From positions 17,573 to 81,572 of the forward strand of contig JAQUOU010000015.1 in assembly GCA_028716975.1 (NCBI GenBank): a DNA stretch of 64,000 nt. Direction: 5' to 3'. Every line of letters begins with the position of its first letter. The stretch's first letter is position 1. The notes below the pieces were generated by a model. That model did not search any database, was not told the DNA's origin, and saw only the letters and a list, made by a program, of their open reading frames with translations. Shown here piece by piece: positions 38,145 through 47,108 of the stretch. Source of the DNA: Methylobacter sp. GTDB lineage: Bacteria > Pseudomonadota > Gammaproteobacteria > Methylococcales > Methylomonadaceae. The translations under genes and the position numbers were made by a program.

Positions 38145-41100
38145 ATGAAAACTATTGATCTTAGTGTTGTGAATTCGAGGATTCATACTCTTCTGCCGGT
38201 ATTACTAATTGTTATCTTTGGATCAGCCGGATCATGGGCGGCCACTGCTGCGCCGAAAAACGAACCCAAAAACGGATCGGTTGAAACTAAAGATACTGTT
38301 CAAGCCAAAATTGAGGCCATTAATGCCAGGCAAAGAATTGATGAGGCAACAAAAACCAAAATACTAAAACTGTATCAATCGGCCCAGGATAACCTGGACA
38401 ACATGGAAGTACTTAAGATACAGGCAACTGATTTCAAGAAAGCGATTCAGCTAGCTCCTGAAAAAACTAAAAAACTGCAAAAAGAAATTGATCAAAACCA
38501 GCTAAAACTGAAGAAACAAAAACTTGAGGATTTTAACCGGATTCCTGTTGAAGAACTGGAGCAGCGGCTTATTATTGAAAGAGAGAAAATCAGTAATCTG
38601 GATGAACAGATAAAAAACAAGGAAGGTGAACTGGTATTGCAAAACAGCCGTCCGCAAATTATCCGGCAAGAAACTTTAACAGCAAAACAAGACCTCGAAG
38701 CAGCCCAGAAAAAGCTTGAGGCGCTATTGGCTATTCCGGGCTCAGCTTTGGAAACTGAAGCCAGGCAAAGTTACCTGAAAACATTAATTGATGTACGGAT
38801 TGCTGAGTTAAAGATGCTGGATGTCGAGGCTATCAGCAATCCTGCCAGGGTCGAGTTGCTTAAAACCGAGCTTCAGTTGCTGAATATTCAAAAGAATGCC
38901 TTAAGTCCCGTTATTAGTGTTATAGAAAATCTTGTGTCCGATCGCAGGCAGCAGGAAGCAAAAGAAATGCAGGATGCTCTTAGCCAAGCGGAAAAAGCTG
39001 TGTCCGGCAAGCATCCCCTGATCCAATCCATTACTCTGGAGAATATTCAATATAGCCGCGATTTACAAAATATTACCGACAAGATTGAACAATACATTGA
39101 CCAAAAAGCCAGGGTAGAGGCACAGGCTAACGAAATTGATGAGGACTTTAAAAGTGCGGAAAAGAAAATCAGCCTGGCAGGTTTAAGCCCGGCGCTTGGT
39201 AAAATTCTGCGTGAACAGCGCCGTAATTTATCCATTGAAGATCAATTTAATCAGCAGTCAGAAACCATCCAGAATGAAACAGCGTTAACCAGCCTTGAGC
39301 AGTTTAAAATTGAAGACAAGTTGAAACAGCTCTCGGATGTAGATGCAGCCTTGCACAAAATAATGAAGGAGCAGGTTGATCTGGCTTTGCCCGCGGATCA
39401 GCGCATGATGATACAAGCCGAATTGCGCGTATTACTCAATGCGCAGAAAGAAGTATTAAATAAACTATCGGCTACTTACACGACTTATCTGCGAATTTTG
39501 GGTGATTTCGATTTTGCCCGTCAGCAAATGATTGCCAAGGCAGATAAATTTGCTGTGTATCTGGATGAACGCCTGTTATGGGTGCCCAGCAGTGAGCCCA
39601 TCAATTCCGAATATATAGTGGGCCTTTATCATTCAGTGCAATGGCTGCTATCCCCGCTTAACTGGATGGCACTGATAACAGACACTCTTAGAATTGCATT
39701 TCAAAACCTGTTCCTTACCCTAATTGCCCTATTCAGTTTAATTATTGTGCCGTATTGCAGAAAGTGGGCGAAACAGCAACTCACAGTTATTTCTGACAAA
39801 ATCGATAAAACTTTTACTGATAATTTTAATTATACCTTACGAGCCCTGGTTTACACCTTAGTCCTGGTATTACCATTACCGCTGCTTATCTATTATCTGG
39901 GATGGTTTTTGAATATTGACGGTCGTGCTGCGGATTTCACCAAAGCCATTGGACAGGGTTTTCAAGGCGCGGCGGTTCCCCTCTTTATGCTGCAATTTTT
40001 TTACCGCCTCTTTGCTTCCGACGGTATAGCCCGTAAACATTTTCAATGGCAAAAAAGTTCCACCGGTTTATTGCGCACACAGATTGCATGGCTGCGTTTT
40101 ATTGCGGTACCGGCTGTCTTTATTATCACGGCGACCGGAGCCTCAAAATTTTCTATCCATAGCGATTACCTCGGGCGGCTGGCACTTATTATTCTAATGA
40201 CGGCAATAGCCATTTTTTTAAGCTATGTGCTAAAGCCCGGCAGCGGCTTATTGCAAAATACCATTAAAGCTCATCCTTTCGGGTGGATTACAAGATTGCG
40301 GTATATCTGGTACCCGGCGGCAATTCTTATGCCGTTAATAGTCATTGGTTTTGCTGTTGCAGGCTATTACATGAGCGCCTTGGAGTTACAGCAAAAATTA
40401 ATTATTACCCTGCGTGTAATATTTATCGTCGTTCTTATTCATGAAGTGGTGATTCGCTGGCTAACGCTTGTTAACCGGCAGTTGGCTTTGGAAAATGCCA
40501 GGCAGAAACGCAAAGCAATGGCGCTCAAGGAAAAACCGCAAGCGGGGCCGGAAGATCCTGTCCTGCCCGTTGAAGAACAAAAAATCGATATCCCTAAAAT
40601 AAATGCGCAAACCATAAAATTGCTGAATGTTTTTATAGGCTTCAGTTTGATAATCGGTTTCTGGATGATTTGGAAAAATATACTGCCTGCCTTTTCTTTT
40701 CTGGAAAATATTGTCCTTTGGGAATACCTTGTTAACACTGATAATCAGGAAATCTCCAAGCCGGTAACCTTAACCAATTTGTTACTGGCCGGATTGTATG
40801 CATTTATTGCCGTGGTCTGCGTACGGAATTTTTCCGGTATTATGGAGTTATTTGTATTTCGCCGCTGGTCGATTGCACCGGGCAGCCGTTATGCCGTTAA
40901 TCAACTGGCTAAATATATTTTAATTACCATCGGTTTTATTGCCGTGGCTAATGAGCTGGGCGGCAGCTGGTCAAAGGTGCAGTGGCTGGTCGCCGCACTC
41001 AGCGTCGGTTTAGGCTTTGGCTTACAGGAAATTTTTGCCAATCTGGTGTCGGGCATTATCCTGCTTTTCGAGCGCCCCATTCGAGTCGGCGATGTGGTTA

Positions 41101-41609
41101 CCATCGGCGGTGTCAGCGGCAAAGTCAGCCGTATTCAAATGCGCGCTACAACACTCATCGATGGGGATCAAAAAGATCTCATTGTCCCCAATAAAACCTT
41201 CATTACCAGTCAGCTGGTAAACTGGACTTTAACCGACACAATAACCCGTGTCACAATACCCATTGGAATTGCCTATGGTTCAGATATTGAGTTGGCGCAT
41301 AAAGTGATAATTGATACCGTGCGATCAACACCTTTGGTATTGACAGAGCCTGAACCCAGTGTGTGGTTTATTGGCTTTGGCGAAAGTTCGCTCAATTTCT
41401 CGATTTTTATTTTTGTCAGTGAACTGGCAAATCGATTGCCTGCAACGCATGCTGTGAATGTTCGGCTAGAAAAAGCCTTGCGTGAACATAATATTGCCAT
41501 TCACTTTATCCAGCGGGAAATCAGCTTCAGTCCTATAGCGGAAGACTCCGACGAAGCAAGACATGAGATTCAGCGAATAGTTGGAACCCGTGCTCCAAAA
41601 CAGGCTTGA
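38145..41609 (+). CDS. MscK/KefA-type large mechanosensitive channel
   Basis: The 1154-residue protein has a signal peptide (about residues 16-34, cleaved near SWAATA) and a long periplasmic coiled-coil part (about residues 45-430, rich in Lys, Glu and Gln). A block of about ten membrane helices follows. The MscS pore and beta domain is near residues 920-1130, with LVAALSVGLGFGLQEIFANLVSGIILLFERPIRVGDVV and the C-terminal WTLTDTITRVTIPIGIAYGSD. These channels open on membrane tension to release solutes during osmotic downshock. It is alone on its strand. Confidence 0.94.
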   Translation: MKTIDLSVVNSRIHTLLPVLLIVIFGSAGSWAATAAPKNEPKNGSVETKDTVQAKIEAINARQRIDEATKTKILKLYQSAQDNLDNMEVLKIQATDFKKAIQLAPEKTKKLQKEIDQNQLKLKKQKLEDFNRIPVEELEQRLIIEREKISNLDEQIKNKEGELVLQNSRPQIIRQETLTAKQDLEAAQKKLEALLAIPGSALETEARQSYLKTLIDVRIAELKMLDVEAISNPARVELLKTELQLLNIQKNALSPVISVIENLVSDRRQQEAKEMQDALSQAEKAVSGKHPLIQSITLENIQYSRDLQNITDKIEQYIDQKARVEAQANEIDEDFKSAEKKISLAGLSPALGKILREQRRNLSIEDQFNQQSETIQNETALTSLEQFKIEDKLKQLSDVDAALHKIMKEQVDLALPADQRMMIQAELRVLLNAQKEVLNKLSATYTTYLRILGDFDFARQQMIAKADKFAVYLDERLLWVPSSEPINSEYIVGLYHSVQWLLSPLNWMALITDTLRIAFQNLFLTLIALFSLIIVPYCRKWAKQQLTVISDKIDKTFTDNFNYTLRALVYTLVLVLPLPLLIYYLGWFLNIDGRAADFTKAIGQGFQGAAVPLFMLQFFYRLFASDGIARKHFQWQKSSTGLLRTQIAWLRFIAVPAVFIITATGASKFSIHSDYLGRLALIILMTAIAIFLSYVLKPGSGLLQNTIKAHPFGWITRLRYIWYPAAILMPLIVIGFAVAGYYMSALELQQKLIITLRVIFIVVLIHEVVIRWLTLVNRQLALENARQKRKAMALKEKPQAGPEDPVLPVEEQKIDIPKINAQTIKLLNVFIGFSLIIGFWMIWKNILPAFSFLENIVLWEYLVNTDNQEISKPVTLTNLLLAGLYAFIAVVCVRNFSGIMELFVFRRWSIAPGSRYAVNQLAKYILITIGFIAVANELGGSWSKVQWLVAALSVGLGFGLQEIFANLVSGIILLFERPIRVGDVVTIGGVSGKVSRIQMRATTLIDGDQKDLIVPNKTFITSQLVNWTLTDTITRVTIPIGIAYGSDIELAHKVIIDTVRSTPLVLTEPEPSVWFIGFGESSLNFSIFIFVSELANRLPATHAVNVRLEKALREHNIAIHFIQREISFSPIAEDSDEARHEIQRIVGTRAPKQA

Positions 41610-41689
41610 TAAGGATTAACATTCCTGGCTACCCAGGCCAGCCAATGCCTGGGCATTCAGACAATTCCAAGCCGAAATGATGAATATTT

Positions 41690-42178
41690 TTATTGGTCTG
41701 AGGCAAGATTGCGGTAGGCCCCGCGATAATATAAAAGCGGCGTTCCTGTGCGGCACACGGATTCTTCCACTTCCCCAATAATAATCCAGTGCGAACCGGC
41801 GCGGACTTTTTCAATGACTTTGCACTCAAGGGATACCAGACTGTTATTCAGGATAGGAGCCCCGGTTTTACCCGCTTTCCAGGAAATATTTTCAAACCGT
41901 TGCTGCTGACTGCTGCCTCCTGCAAATCGATTGGAAACGTCTTGTTGGCCGGAGTTTAGAATATTGACCGCAAAGCATTGGCTTGTGTTAATGCCTTCAC
42001 CGGTATCAGCGGCTTCATTGATGCAAACCAGTATTTGAGGCGGATCAATTGAGACACTGGAAAATGCTGACACTGTCATGCCTTGAACACCGAATTTTTC
42101 AGAGTGTGTGGTAACAACGGTTACCCCGCTGGCCCATAGTTGCAGGGCTTTTTTAAAATCATCCACACTAACTGTCAT
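41690..42178 (-). CDS. Flavin reductase family protein
   Basis: The 162-residue protein has the FMN-binding split-barrel pattern: FKKALQLWASGVTVVTTHSEKFGVQGMTVSAFSSVSIDPPQILVCIN, then FAVNILNSGQQDVSNRFA and GSHWIIIGEV. Members reduce FMN or FAD with NAD(P)H, often as partners of two-component monooxygenases. No monooxygenase is adjacent, so its partner is unknown. Confidence 0.93.
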   Translation of the reverse strand: MTVSVDDFKKALQLWASGVTVVTTHSEKFGVQGMTVSAFSSVSIDPPQILVCINEAADTGEGINTSQCFAVNILNSGQQDVSNRFAGGSSQQQRFENISWKAGKTGAPILNNSLVSLECKVIEKVRAGSHWIIIGEVEESVCRTGTPLLYYRGAYRNLASDQ

Positions 42179-42643
42179 TTATTTCTCCGGTAATTGGTTA
42201 AGCTTAAGCTATCCTGTCTCTTCTGCTAAAAAGGGTCAGAGATCAGGTCCTTAAATTCGTTTAACTGATTTTCGTTTAATAAGTCATAGTACAACACCAG
42301 CCTCTACTTGTTAAATAATCAGCAAAAAAACCGTAGGTATTGCGTAATGGAATTTATTAATCAGTTTTACCGGCTTCTTAACCTAATGTTTACAGCTTTC
42401 ACGCTGTGAAATCCATATCCGGCCTTCTTCATCCTAAAAACCGCAGTTGAAACGTGAGAAAGCTGATTCCGCTCATGGTCCGATAAGACTCTCCTAAGCG
42501 CAAGCTAAGGGCTTACCATGAACAGACAACATAAACCGTTCTTCCTGAGTCTGTGGAAGGAAGCATGGCTAAAACTGGTCAGAGATGCCTTAATGGCAAT
42601 GCTGTAATCAGGTGTGTATTGAAACCTTACAACAGGGAAAATC
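42179..42643. other. Intergenic region before the TonB receptor remnant
   Basis: No confident gene. A 29-codon frame at 42518-42607 on the plus strand has an AAGG ribosome site and a Lys/Leu/Trp-rich product (MNRQHKPFFLSLWKEAW), perhaps part of a lost iron-regulated unit, but support is weak. An ACAGGGA ribosome site for the receptor remnant lies just before 42644. Confidence 0.4.
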
Positions 42644-43297
42644 ATGACATCGTTTCTAAAATTACCACCCGCCAATGTGTCGGGCAGAGTCATCGAGACT
42701 TGGGCTGCGCTAGGTTTAACGCAGATTTCAACCGCCCAAGCGGGGCCTGATCACCAGGGAAAAGCCGCTCATACCGTGCCATTTAACATTCAGGCACAAT
42801 CGTTGAGCAACGCACTCACGCAATTTGCCAAACAGACCGGGGTAACCCTCGCCTACCGCAGCGAATGGGTGCAAGACTTGCGCAGTTCCGCACTCAAAGG
42901 AAATTATGCCTCTCCGGAAGCATTGGCTCTGCTGCTGGCGGACAGCGGTATCCAGTATCGTTTCAAAGCTAACGCGACTGTAGTGCTGGAGCTGTAACAA
43001 ACTCAACCGGCTCAAGTAACCGATATTACTACCTTGAAGGCATGGCATAAGAATTTATTAGGATTGGTAGAACCCTTCGTGATGGGCTAACAGGCTGTTG
43101 CGACAAGCCGGCCTTCAAAATCCCCGGCTATGCTGCCGTCGATTTGCTGGCTGCTTAGCCTCGATGTAGGCAAGACCCGAGTCACTGCCCAGTTGAATAT
43201 CAACAATCTACTGGATAAGCACTACTTTTCAGGAGCCACTACCGATCTTGCCGTAACCAGCTTTATGTTGACTTTGGGCAACCACGTACGTTTATGA
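42644..43297 (+). pseudogene. TonB-dependent receptor remnant (STN domain and C-terminal strand only)
   Basis: The intact 117-residue first part is an STN (secretin/TonB N-terminal) domain, FNIQAQSLSNALTQFAKQTGVTLAYRS through ALLLADSGIQYRFKANATVVLEL, ending in TAA. After about 100 bp of frame-broken sequence come GYAAVDLLAA and then, in another frame, the typical receptor C-terminus VTAQLNINNLLDKHYFSGATTDLAVTSFMLTLGNHVRL with a stop at 43297. The plug and nearly all of the barrel, some 1.5 kb, are gone. An outer-membrane iron or cobalamin receptor has therefore been lost by internal deletion and stops. Confidence 0.85.
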
Positions 43298-43389
43298 GGC
43301 AGGTTAGTCTGCAGTATTAATAAAGTGTAGATTGGGTAAGGTGCGCAAACTATACACAGAAGAAGCATGTAGAAAGCTTGAGAAAACTC

Positions 43390-45021
43390 TCACTGATATA
43401 ACAAAACAGAACGGAGGCCGGGGTTTTCAAGCAGTATCCTGGATGACAGCAAGCCTATGTTTTGGCCTTTAAATGGATAATGACAGGGGATCATTGATTC
43501 AGGCAAAGGCTCTGAGTCCTTATAGGTGACAATAATATAACCCGTCTTGTGCTGCCCGGCCCAATTGTATAAATCATCAGGATTTGACAATACGGCAATG
43601 GGGCGTTTGAGTCGTCCCATAAAATGATACTGGCCGTAATATTTACCTCCATAATAGGAAATATCCCTGTTTTCATCCATTAACGCAGCAATTTTTCGGG
43701 AAGGTTCTGTCGTATCATAACGGTCAGCTTTAATTTCAAAGAAACCGCAGGAGACCGCTATTAATGCTGTTACTGAAATAATACAAACAGATAAAACCGA
43801 GTCCTGTGCCGTATTGGCCTTGGCTGCACCTGTTGCAACAGAAACAATGAACAGTAAGCCACCCCAAACAGGTGAAACCGATGACAATTCATTCCGCCAA
43901 TGGTAATAATCATTTAACCAGGGCAGTAACGCTAAAGCCACTCCCAGCAAGCTAAAAATTGCGGCGATAATAAGATGTGCCCGTTTCCAGCAAACAGGAT
44001 CAGTTATTTCATCGACAGCCCTCGCCAACAATAAGGCCAAGGCAGGCATCAGGGGTAAGAGGTAATGGATGCGCTTTCCGCTAACCAGCGAAAAGGCAAT
44101 AAAAACAGGCATAAACGAGGCTAGACAGAAACGGATGCCGGTATCCTGGAAATTCAGTTGTCCTAGTCCAGTCCATAGCGGCTTCCACAGTAGCCACGGC
44201 AACAAGAGTAGCGGCAAGATTTCCAGATACCACCACCCGGGTAGTTGGTGGGCAAATGACTTAACCAGGCGTCCACTGGTCTGTCCTAGAAAAATTGCCT
44301 TCCGGTAAACTTCCCCGCCCGCAATGCCGGCCGGAATTGCCCAGCTTAAAGCGATTAAAGCCCCGATTAAGATGGCTGAAATCAGACCCCAATACCAATG
44401 CGTCCAGCGAAAATTAACAGGCTGTGACCCCAGCCACCACGGTGCAAGCAGGGCGACCGGCAGCAGATGCAGTAATATAACGGGGCCTTTGGTAAGAATG
44501 CCGCCGCCTATGGCGACTCCCAATAATGCCCAGCGTCTGAATGTCAATTCTGAAGATGCCAGTTTTAACAGGCTGTAGATACCCAGCAATGCAAAGAATG
44601 CCAGCATCATATCGAACATGGTTAATGTGCTGTAAACGATCCAGATAAAGAATCCCAGCAATATCAGCGGCGTCAATTCTTGAGCTTGCTTTCGCTTAGG
44701 CCACAGGATACAGGCTACTGCCGAGGATAAAAACAAGGTTGCCAAAGAAAAAAGAGGGGCAATAAGCCGTAACGACCAATCATTGACGCCAAACAGCCAC
44801 CAGCTCAATTGCATTAACCAGAATAACAAAGGCGGCTTGTGACTATATGCCTCCCCATTTAAATAAGGCACGACAAAATCATCCCTGACCCACATTTCCC
44901 ACGCGACCGCCGCATACCGGGTCTCATCGATAGGAAATAAAGGGCGGGCAGAAAGACTTGCAGCAATCAGTATTGCCCAAATGAGAACAATCCAAAGTCT
45001 ATTAGGCAACAGGCGATACAT
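43390..45021 (-). CDS. ArnT-like glycosyltransferase family 39 membrane protein
   Basis: The 543-residue protein has about 12 membrane helices. The GT39/PMT signature is at the N-terminus, FPIDETRYAAVAWEMWVRDDFVVPYLNGEAYSHKPPLLFWLMQLSW, containing the acidic DETRYA loop. Such enzymes use polyprenyl-linked sugars to decorate lipid A or proteins in the periplasm; ArnT adds aminoarabinose to lipid A. It is the last gene of a GT2-LAB_N-GT39 operon. Confidence 0.88.
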   Translation of the reverse strand: MYRLLPNRLWIVLIWAILIAASLSARPLFPIDETRYAAVAWEMWVRDDFVVPYLNGEAYSHKPPLLFWLMQLSWWLFGVNDWSLRLIAPLFSLATLFLSSAVACILWPKRKQAQELTPLILLGFFIWIVYSTLTMFDMMLAFFALLGIYSLLKLASSELTFRRWALLGVAIGGGILTKGPVILLHLLPVALLAPWWLGSQPVNFRWTHWYWGLISAILIGALIALSWAIPAGIAGGEVYRKAIFLGQTSGRLVKSFAHQLPGWWYLEILPLLLLPWLLWKPLWTGLGQLNFQDTGIRFCLASFMPVFIAFSLVSGKRIHYLLPLMPALALLLARAVDEITDPVCWKRAHLIIAAIFSLLGVALALLPWLNDYYHWRNELSSVSPVWGGLLFIVSVATGAAKANTAQDSVLSVCIISVTALIAVSCGFFEIKADRYDTTEPSRKIAALMDENRDISYYGGKYYGQYHFMGRLKRPIAVLSNPDDLYNWAGQHKTGYIIVTYKDSEPLPESMIPCHYPFKGQNIGLLSSRILLENPGLRSVLLYQ

Positions 45022-45038
45022 AGAGTTATGCTTGAGTA

Positions 45039-45317
45039 TTATTCGGCTTCCAGCTTTTTGCGCTCGTGAAGTACGAAGTACAGGTTACGGAAATAAATAA
45101 ACAGACCGGTAGCTTGTCCCACAATAAAAACCGGATCTTGCCGGTAAATGGCATAAGCCAGAAGCGTAATGCCGCCGGCAATACTGAAATACCAGAACGC
45201 GATAGGAAAAACACTTTTTTTCTCTTTTTCGCTCTTAAGCCATTGCACGAGAAAACGAGCTGAAAATAACGCCTGCCCTACAAATCCTATAGCCAGCCAA
45301 ATTGTTTCCTTACTCAT
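45039..45317 (-). CDS. Lipid A biosynthesis N-terminal (LAB_N) domain protein
   Basis: This small protein has three membrane helices and the LAB_N pattern WLAIGFVGQALFSARFLVQWLKSEKEKKSVFPIAFWYFSIAGGITLLAYAIYRQDPVFIVGQATGLFIYFRNLYF. The ATG at 45317, behind AAGGA, gives 92 residues; a TTG at 45323 is less likely. The domain is found beside lipid-A and polyprenyl-sugar glycosyltransferases and at the N-terminus of some lipid-A-disaccharide synthase fusions. It overlaps the upstream GT2 gene by 8 bp, so the two are coupled. Confidence 0.9.
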   Translation of the reverse strand: MSKETIWLAIGFVGQALFSARFLVQWLKSEKEKKSVFPIAFWYFSIAGGITLLAYAIYRQDPVFIVGQATGLFIYFRNLYFVLHERKKLEAE

Positions 45318-46041
45318 GTTCAATTTCCTTTGACATGGCCAGTTTTCCCCGTTTTTGTAACCAAATTACACCCAATAAATCTATAATTCCTGCCCAAAGC
45401 CGATCCAGTGTGCCGTATTTCGAGCTTCCATGATCTCTGGAACGATGATTAACCGGCTCAGAAATAACCCGGCCTCCTGCCCGTATCATCAAGGCCGGTA
45501 AAAAACGATGCATATGATCGAAATAAGGTAATTCAAGAAATTTATCTTTTAAAAAAATCTTTAATCCGCAGCCGGTATCGAGAGTATTATCGCCTAATAG
45601 CCCTGCACGAACCGTATTGGCTACTTTAGATGAAAAAAGCCGCCAGGCTGAATCATGGCGTTTGTTTCGCCAGCCCGCAACCATAAATAAATTATTTATA
45701 GTTTGGCTTTGGTTTTTCAGTACATTATACAAACGAGGAATATCAGCCGGGTCATTCTGGCCATCTCCGTCCAGCGTTGCTATATAAGGATAGTGCGCAG
45801 CCTTTACGCCGGTATAAATAGCCGTACTTTGTCCGCAACTCTGCTGATGCTGAATTACCCTCAGCGTTTTATAGTATTGTTGCGCCTGTTTCAATACAGC
45901 CGCTGTGGAGTCATTACTGCCATCATTAACATAAATAATTTCATACTCTTCCGCCTCACTCATAGCTGTAACAATCTCGTCAATAAGAGAAATAATATTG
46001 TCCGCTTCATTATGTACAGGAATAATAATCGAAATCTTCAC
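45310..46041 (-). CDS. Glycosyltransferase family 2 (dolichyl-phosphate-mannose-synthase-like)
   Basis: The 243-residue enzyme starts at a GTG (MKISIIIPVHNEADNI) and has the GT2 nucleotide-sugar motifs YVNDGSNDST and ATLDGDGQNDPADI. The later GCGLKIFLKD and RSRDHGSSKYG are typical of ArnC/DPM1-type polyprenyl-phosphate transferases. It would load a sugar onto undecaprenyl phosphate for the GT39 enzyme downstream. No membrane helices are obvious at the C-terminus apart from one amphipathic stretch. Confidence 0.9.
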   Translation of the reverse strand: MKISIIIPVHNEADNIISLIDEIVTAMSEAEEYEIIYVNDGSNDSTAAVLKQAQQYYKTLRVIQHQQSCGQSTAIYTGVKAAHYPYIATLDGDGQNDPADIPRLYNVLKNQSQTINNLFMVAGWRNKRHDSAWRLFSSKVANTVRAGLLGDNTLDTGCGLKIFLKDKFLELPYFDHMHRFLPALMIRAGGRVISEPVNHRSRDHGSSKYGTLDRLWAGIIDLLGVIWLQKRGKLAMSKEIEHE

Positions 46042-46073
46042 AGTTACTCCAACCCTGAAAGCTTAAAAACTCA

Positions 46074-46115
46074 TAAAAAAAGGGTTGCATTCTCCCGAAT
46101 GCAACCCTTTTTTTA
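46074..46115 (-). terminator. Strong terminator after rpsI
   Basis: A perfect 12-bp stem (AGGGTTGCATTC / GAATGCAACCCT) with a 4-nt loop is flanked by A residues on one side and seven T residues on the other, so it works on both strands. In genome context it ends the rplM-rpsI transcript and separates it from the GT2 gene. Confidence 0.93.
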
Positions 46116-46159
46116 TTTCATTATGGATAACGCGAGTCACTTCATAATGAGATATTTCT

Positions 46160-46552
46160 TTAACGTTTGGAGTATTGCGGACGTTTCCTGGCTTTATGCA
46201 AGCCAACTTTTTTACGCTCTACGATACGTGAATCTCTGGTAACAAAGCCCGCTTTTCTAAGCGCCGGACGCAGGGCTTCATCGTACGCCATTAATGCCCG
46301 TGTCAAGCCGTGACGAATAGCGCCCGCCTGACCTGAAGGGCCCCCGCCTTTAACGATTACATTTATATCGAATTTGCTTACCATGTCAACACATTCAAGC
46401 GGTTGACGAGAAACCATCTGGTCTGTTTTGCGGCCAAAATAGTCTTCGATAGTTTGTTTGTTAATAGTGATTTTTCCAGTGCCTGTTGTTGCGTAAACAC
46501 GTGCTATCGCACATTTACGACGACCGGTACCATAATACTGAGCTGCTGCCAT
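46160..46552 (-). CDS. rpsI: 30S ribosomal protein S9
   Basis: The 130-residue protein has the S9 start [34 protein letters not shown] and the conserved basic C-terminal tail ending [11 protein letters not shown] that reaches the ribosomal P-site. It follows rplM by 15 bp in the universal rplM-rpsI pair. Confidence 0.99.
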   Translation of the reverse strand: MAAAQYYGTGRRKCAIARVYATTGTGKITINKQTIEDYFGRKTDQMVSRQPLECVDMVSKFDINVIVKGGGPSGQAGAIRHGLTRALMAYDEALRPALRKAGFVTRDSRIVERKKVGLHKARKRPQYSKR

Positions 46553-46567
46553 GGTCTATCTACCTGT

Positions 46568-46996
46568 TTATAATTCTAAAACTTTTGGCTGTTGAGCCTG
46601 ATGATCGTGTTCAGGACCTGCATAAACTTTCAATTTCTTGAACATTGCGCGGCCTAATGGATTATTAGGCAACATCCCTTTAACTGCCGTATTGAGAATA
46701 CGGTCAGGAAAAATTTTTCTTAATCTTCCCAGACTGACCGTTTTCAGATTACCAATATAACCCGTGTGGTGCTGGTACAGTTTGTTTTTTTCTTTATTGC
46801 CTGTAACGCCTATTTTTTCCGCATTTACTACAATAATGTAATCACCGGTATCAACATGCGGCGTATATTCTGGTTTGTGTTTACCGCGAAGACGACGCGC
46901 AATCTCAGAAGCAAGACGGCCAAGCGTCTTCCCTTCTGCATCAACTACGTACCAATCGCGCTTAACTTCTGCTGGTTTTGCACTAAATGTTTTCAT
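46568..46996 (-). CDS. rplM: 50S ribosomal protein L13
   Basis: The 142-residue protein matches L13 throughout, with [47 protein letters not shown] and [29 protein letters not shown]13 is an early assembly protein of the large subunit. It is the first gene of the operon. Confidence 0.99.
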   Translation of the reverse strand: MKTFSAKPAEVKRDWYVVDAEGKTLGRLASEIARRLRGKHKPEYTPHVDTGDYIIVVNAEKIGVTGNKEKNKLYQHHTGYIGNLKTVSLGRLRKIFPDRILNTAVKGMLPNNPLGRAMFKKLKVYAGPEHDHQAQQPKVLEL

Positions 46997-47108
46997 CGTT
47001 ACTTGGTCTTACTGTTAAGGCTCAATAAAAGAGATGGAATTTTACTAGGCATTGTCAATTTTTTCAACTTAATTTATAAATCCAACGCGCACGTGTCCCG
47101 ACTCTGAA

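Noticed and set aside
42518..42607. 29-codon frame with AAGG site before the TonB remnant
   Set aside because: Too short and without family support to list as a gene; mentioned only in the intergenic entry.
45703..46242. 179-codon plus-strand frame across GT2 and rpsI
   Set aside because: It crosses a strong terminator and two well-supported genes on the other strand.
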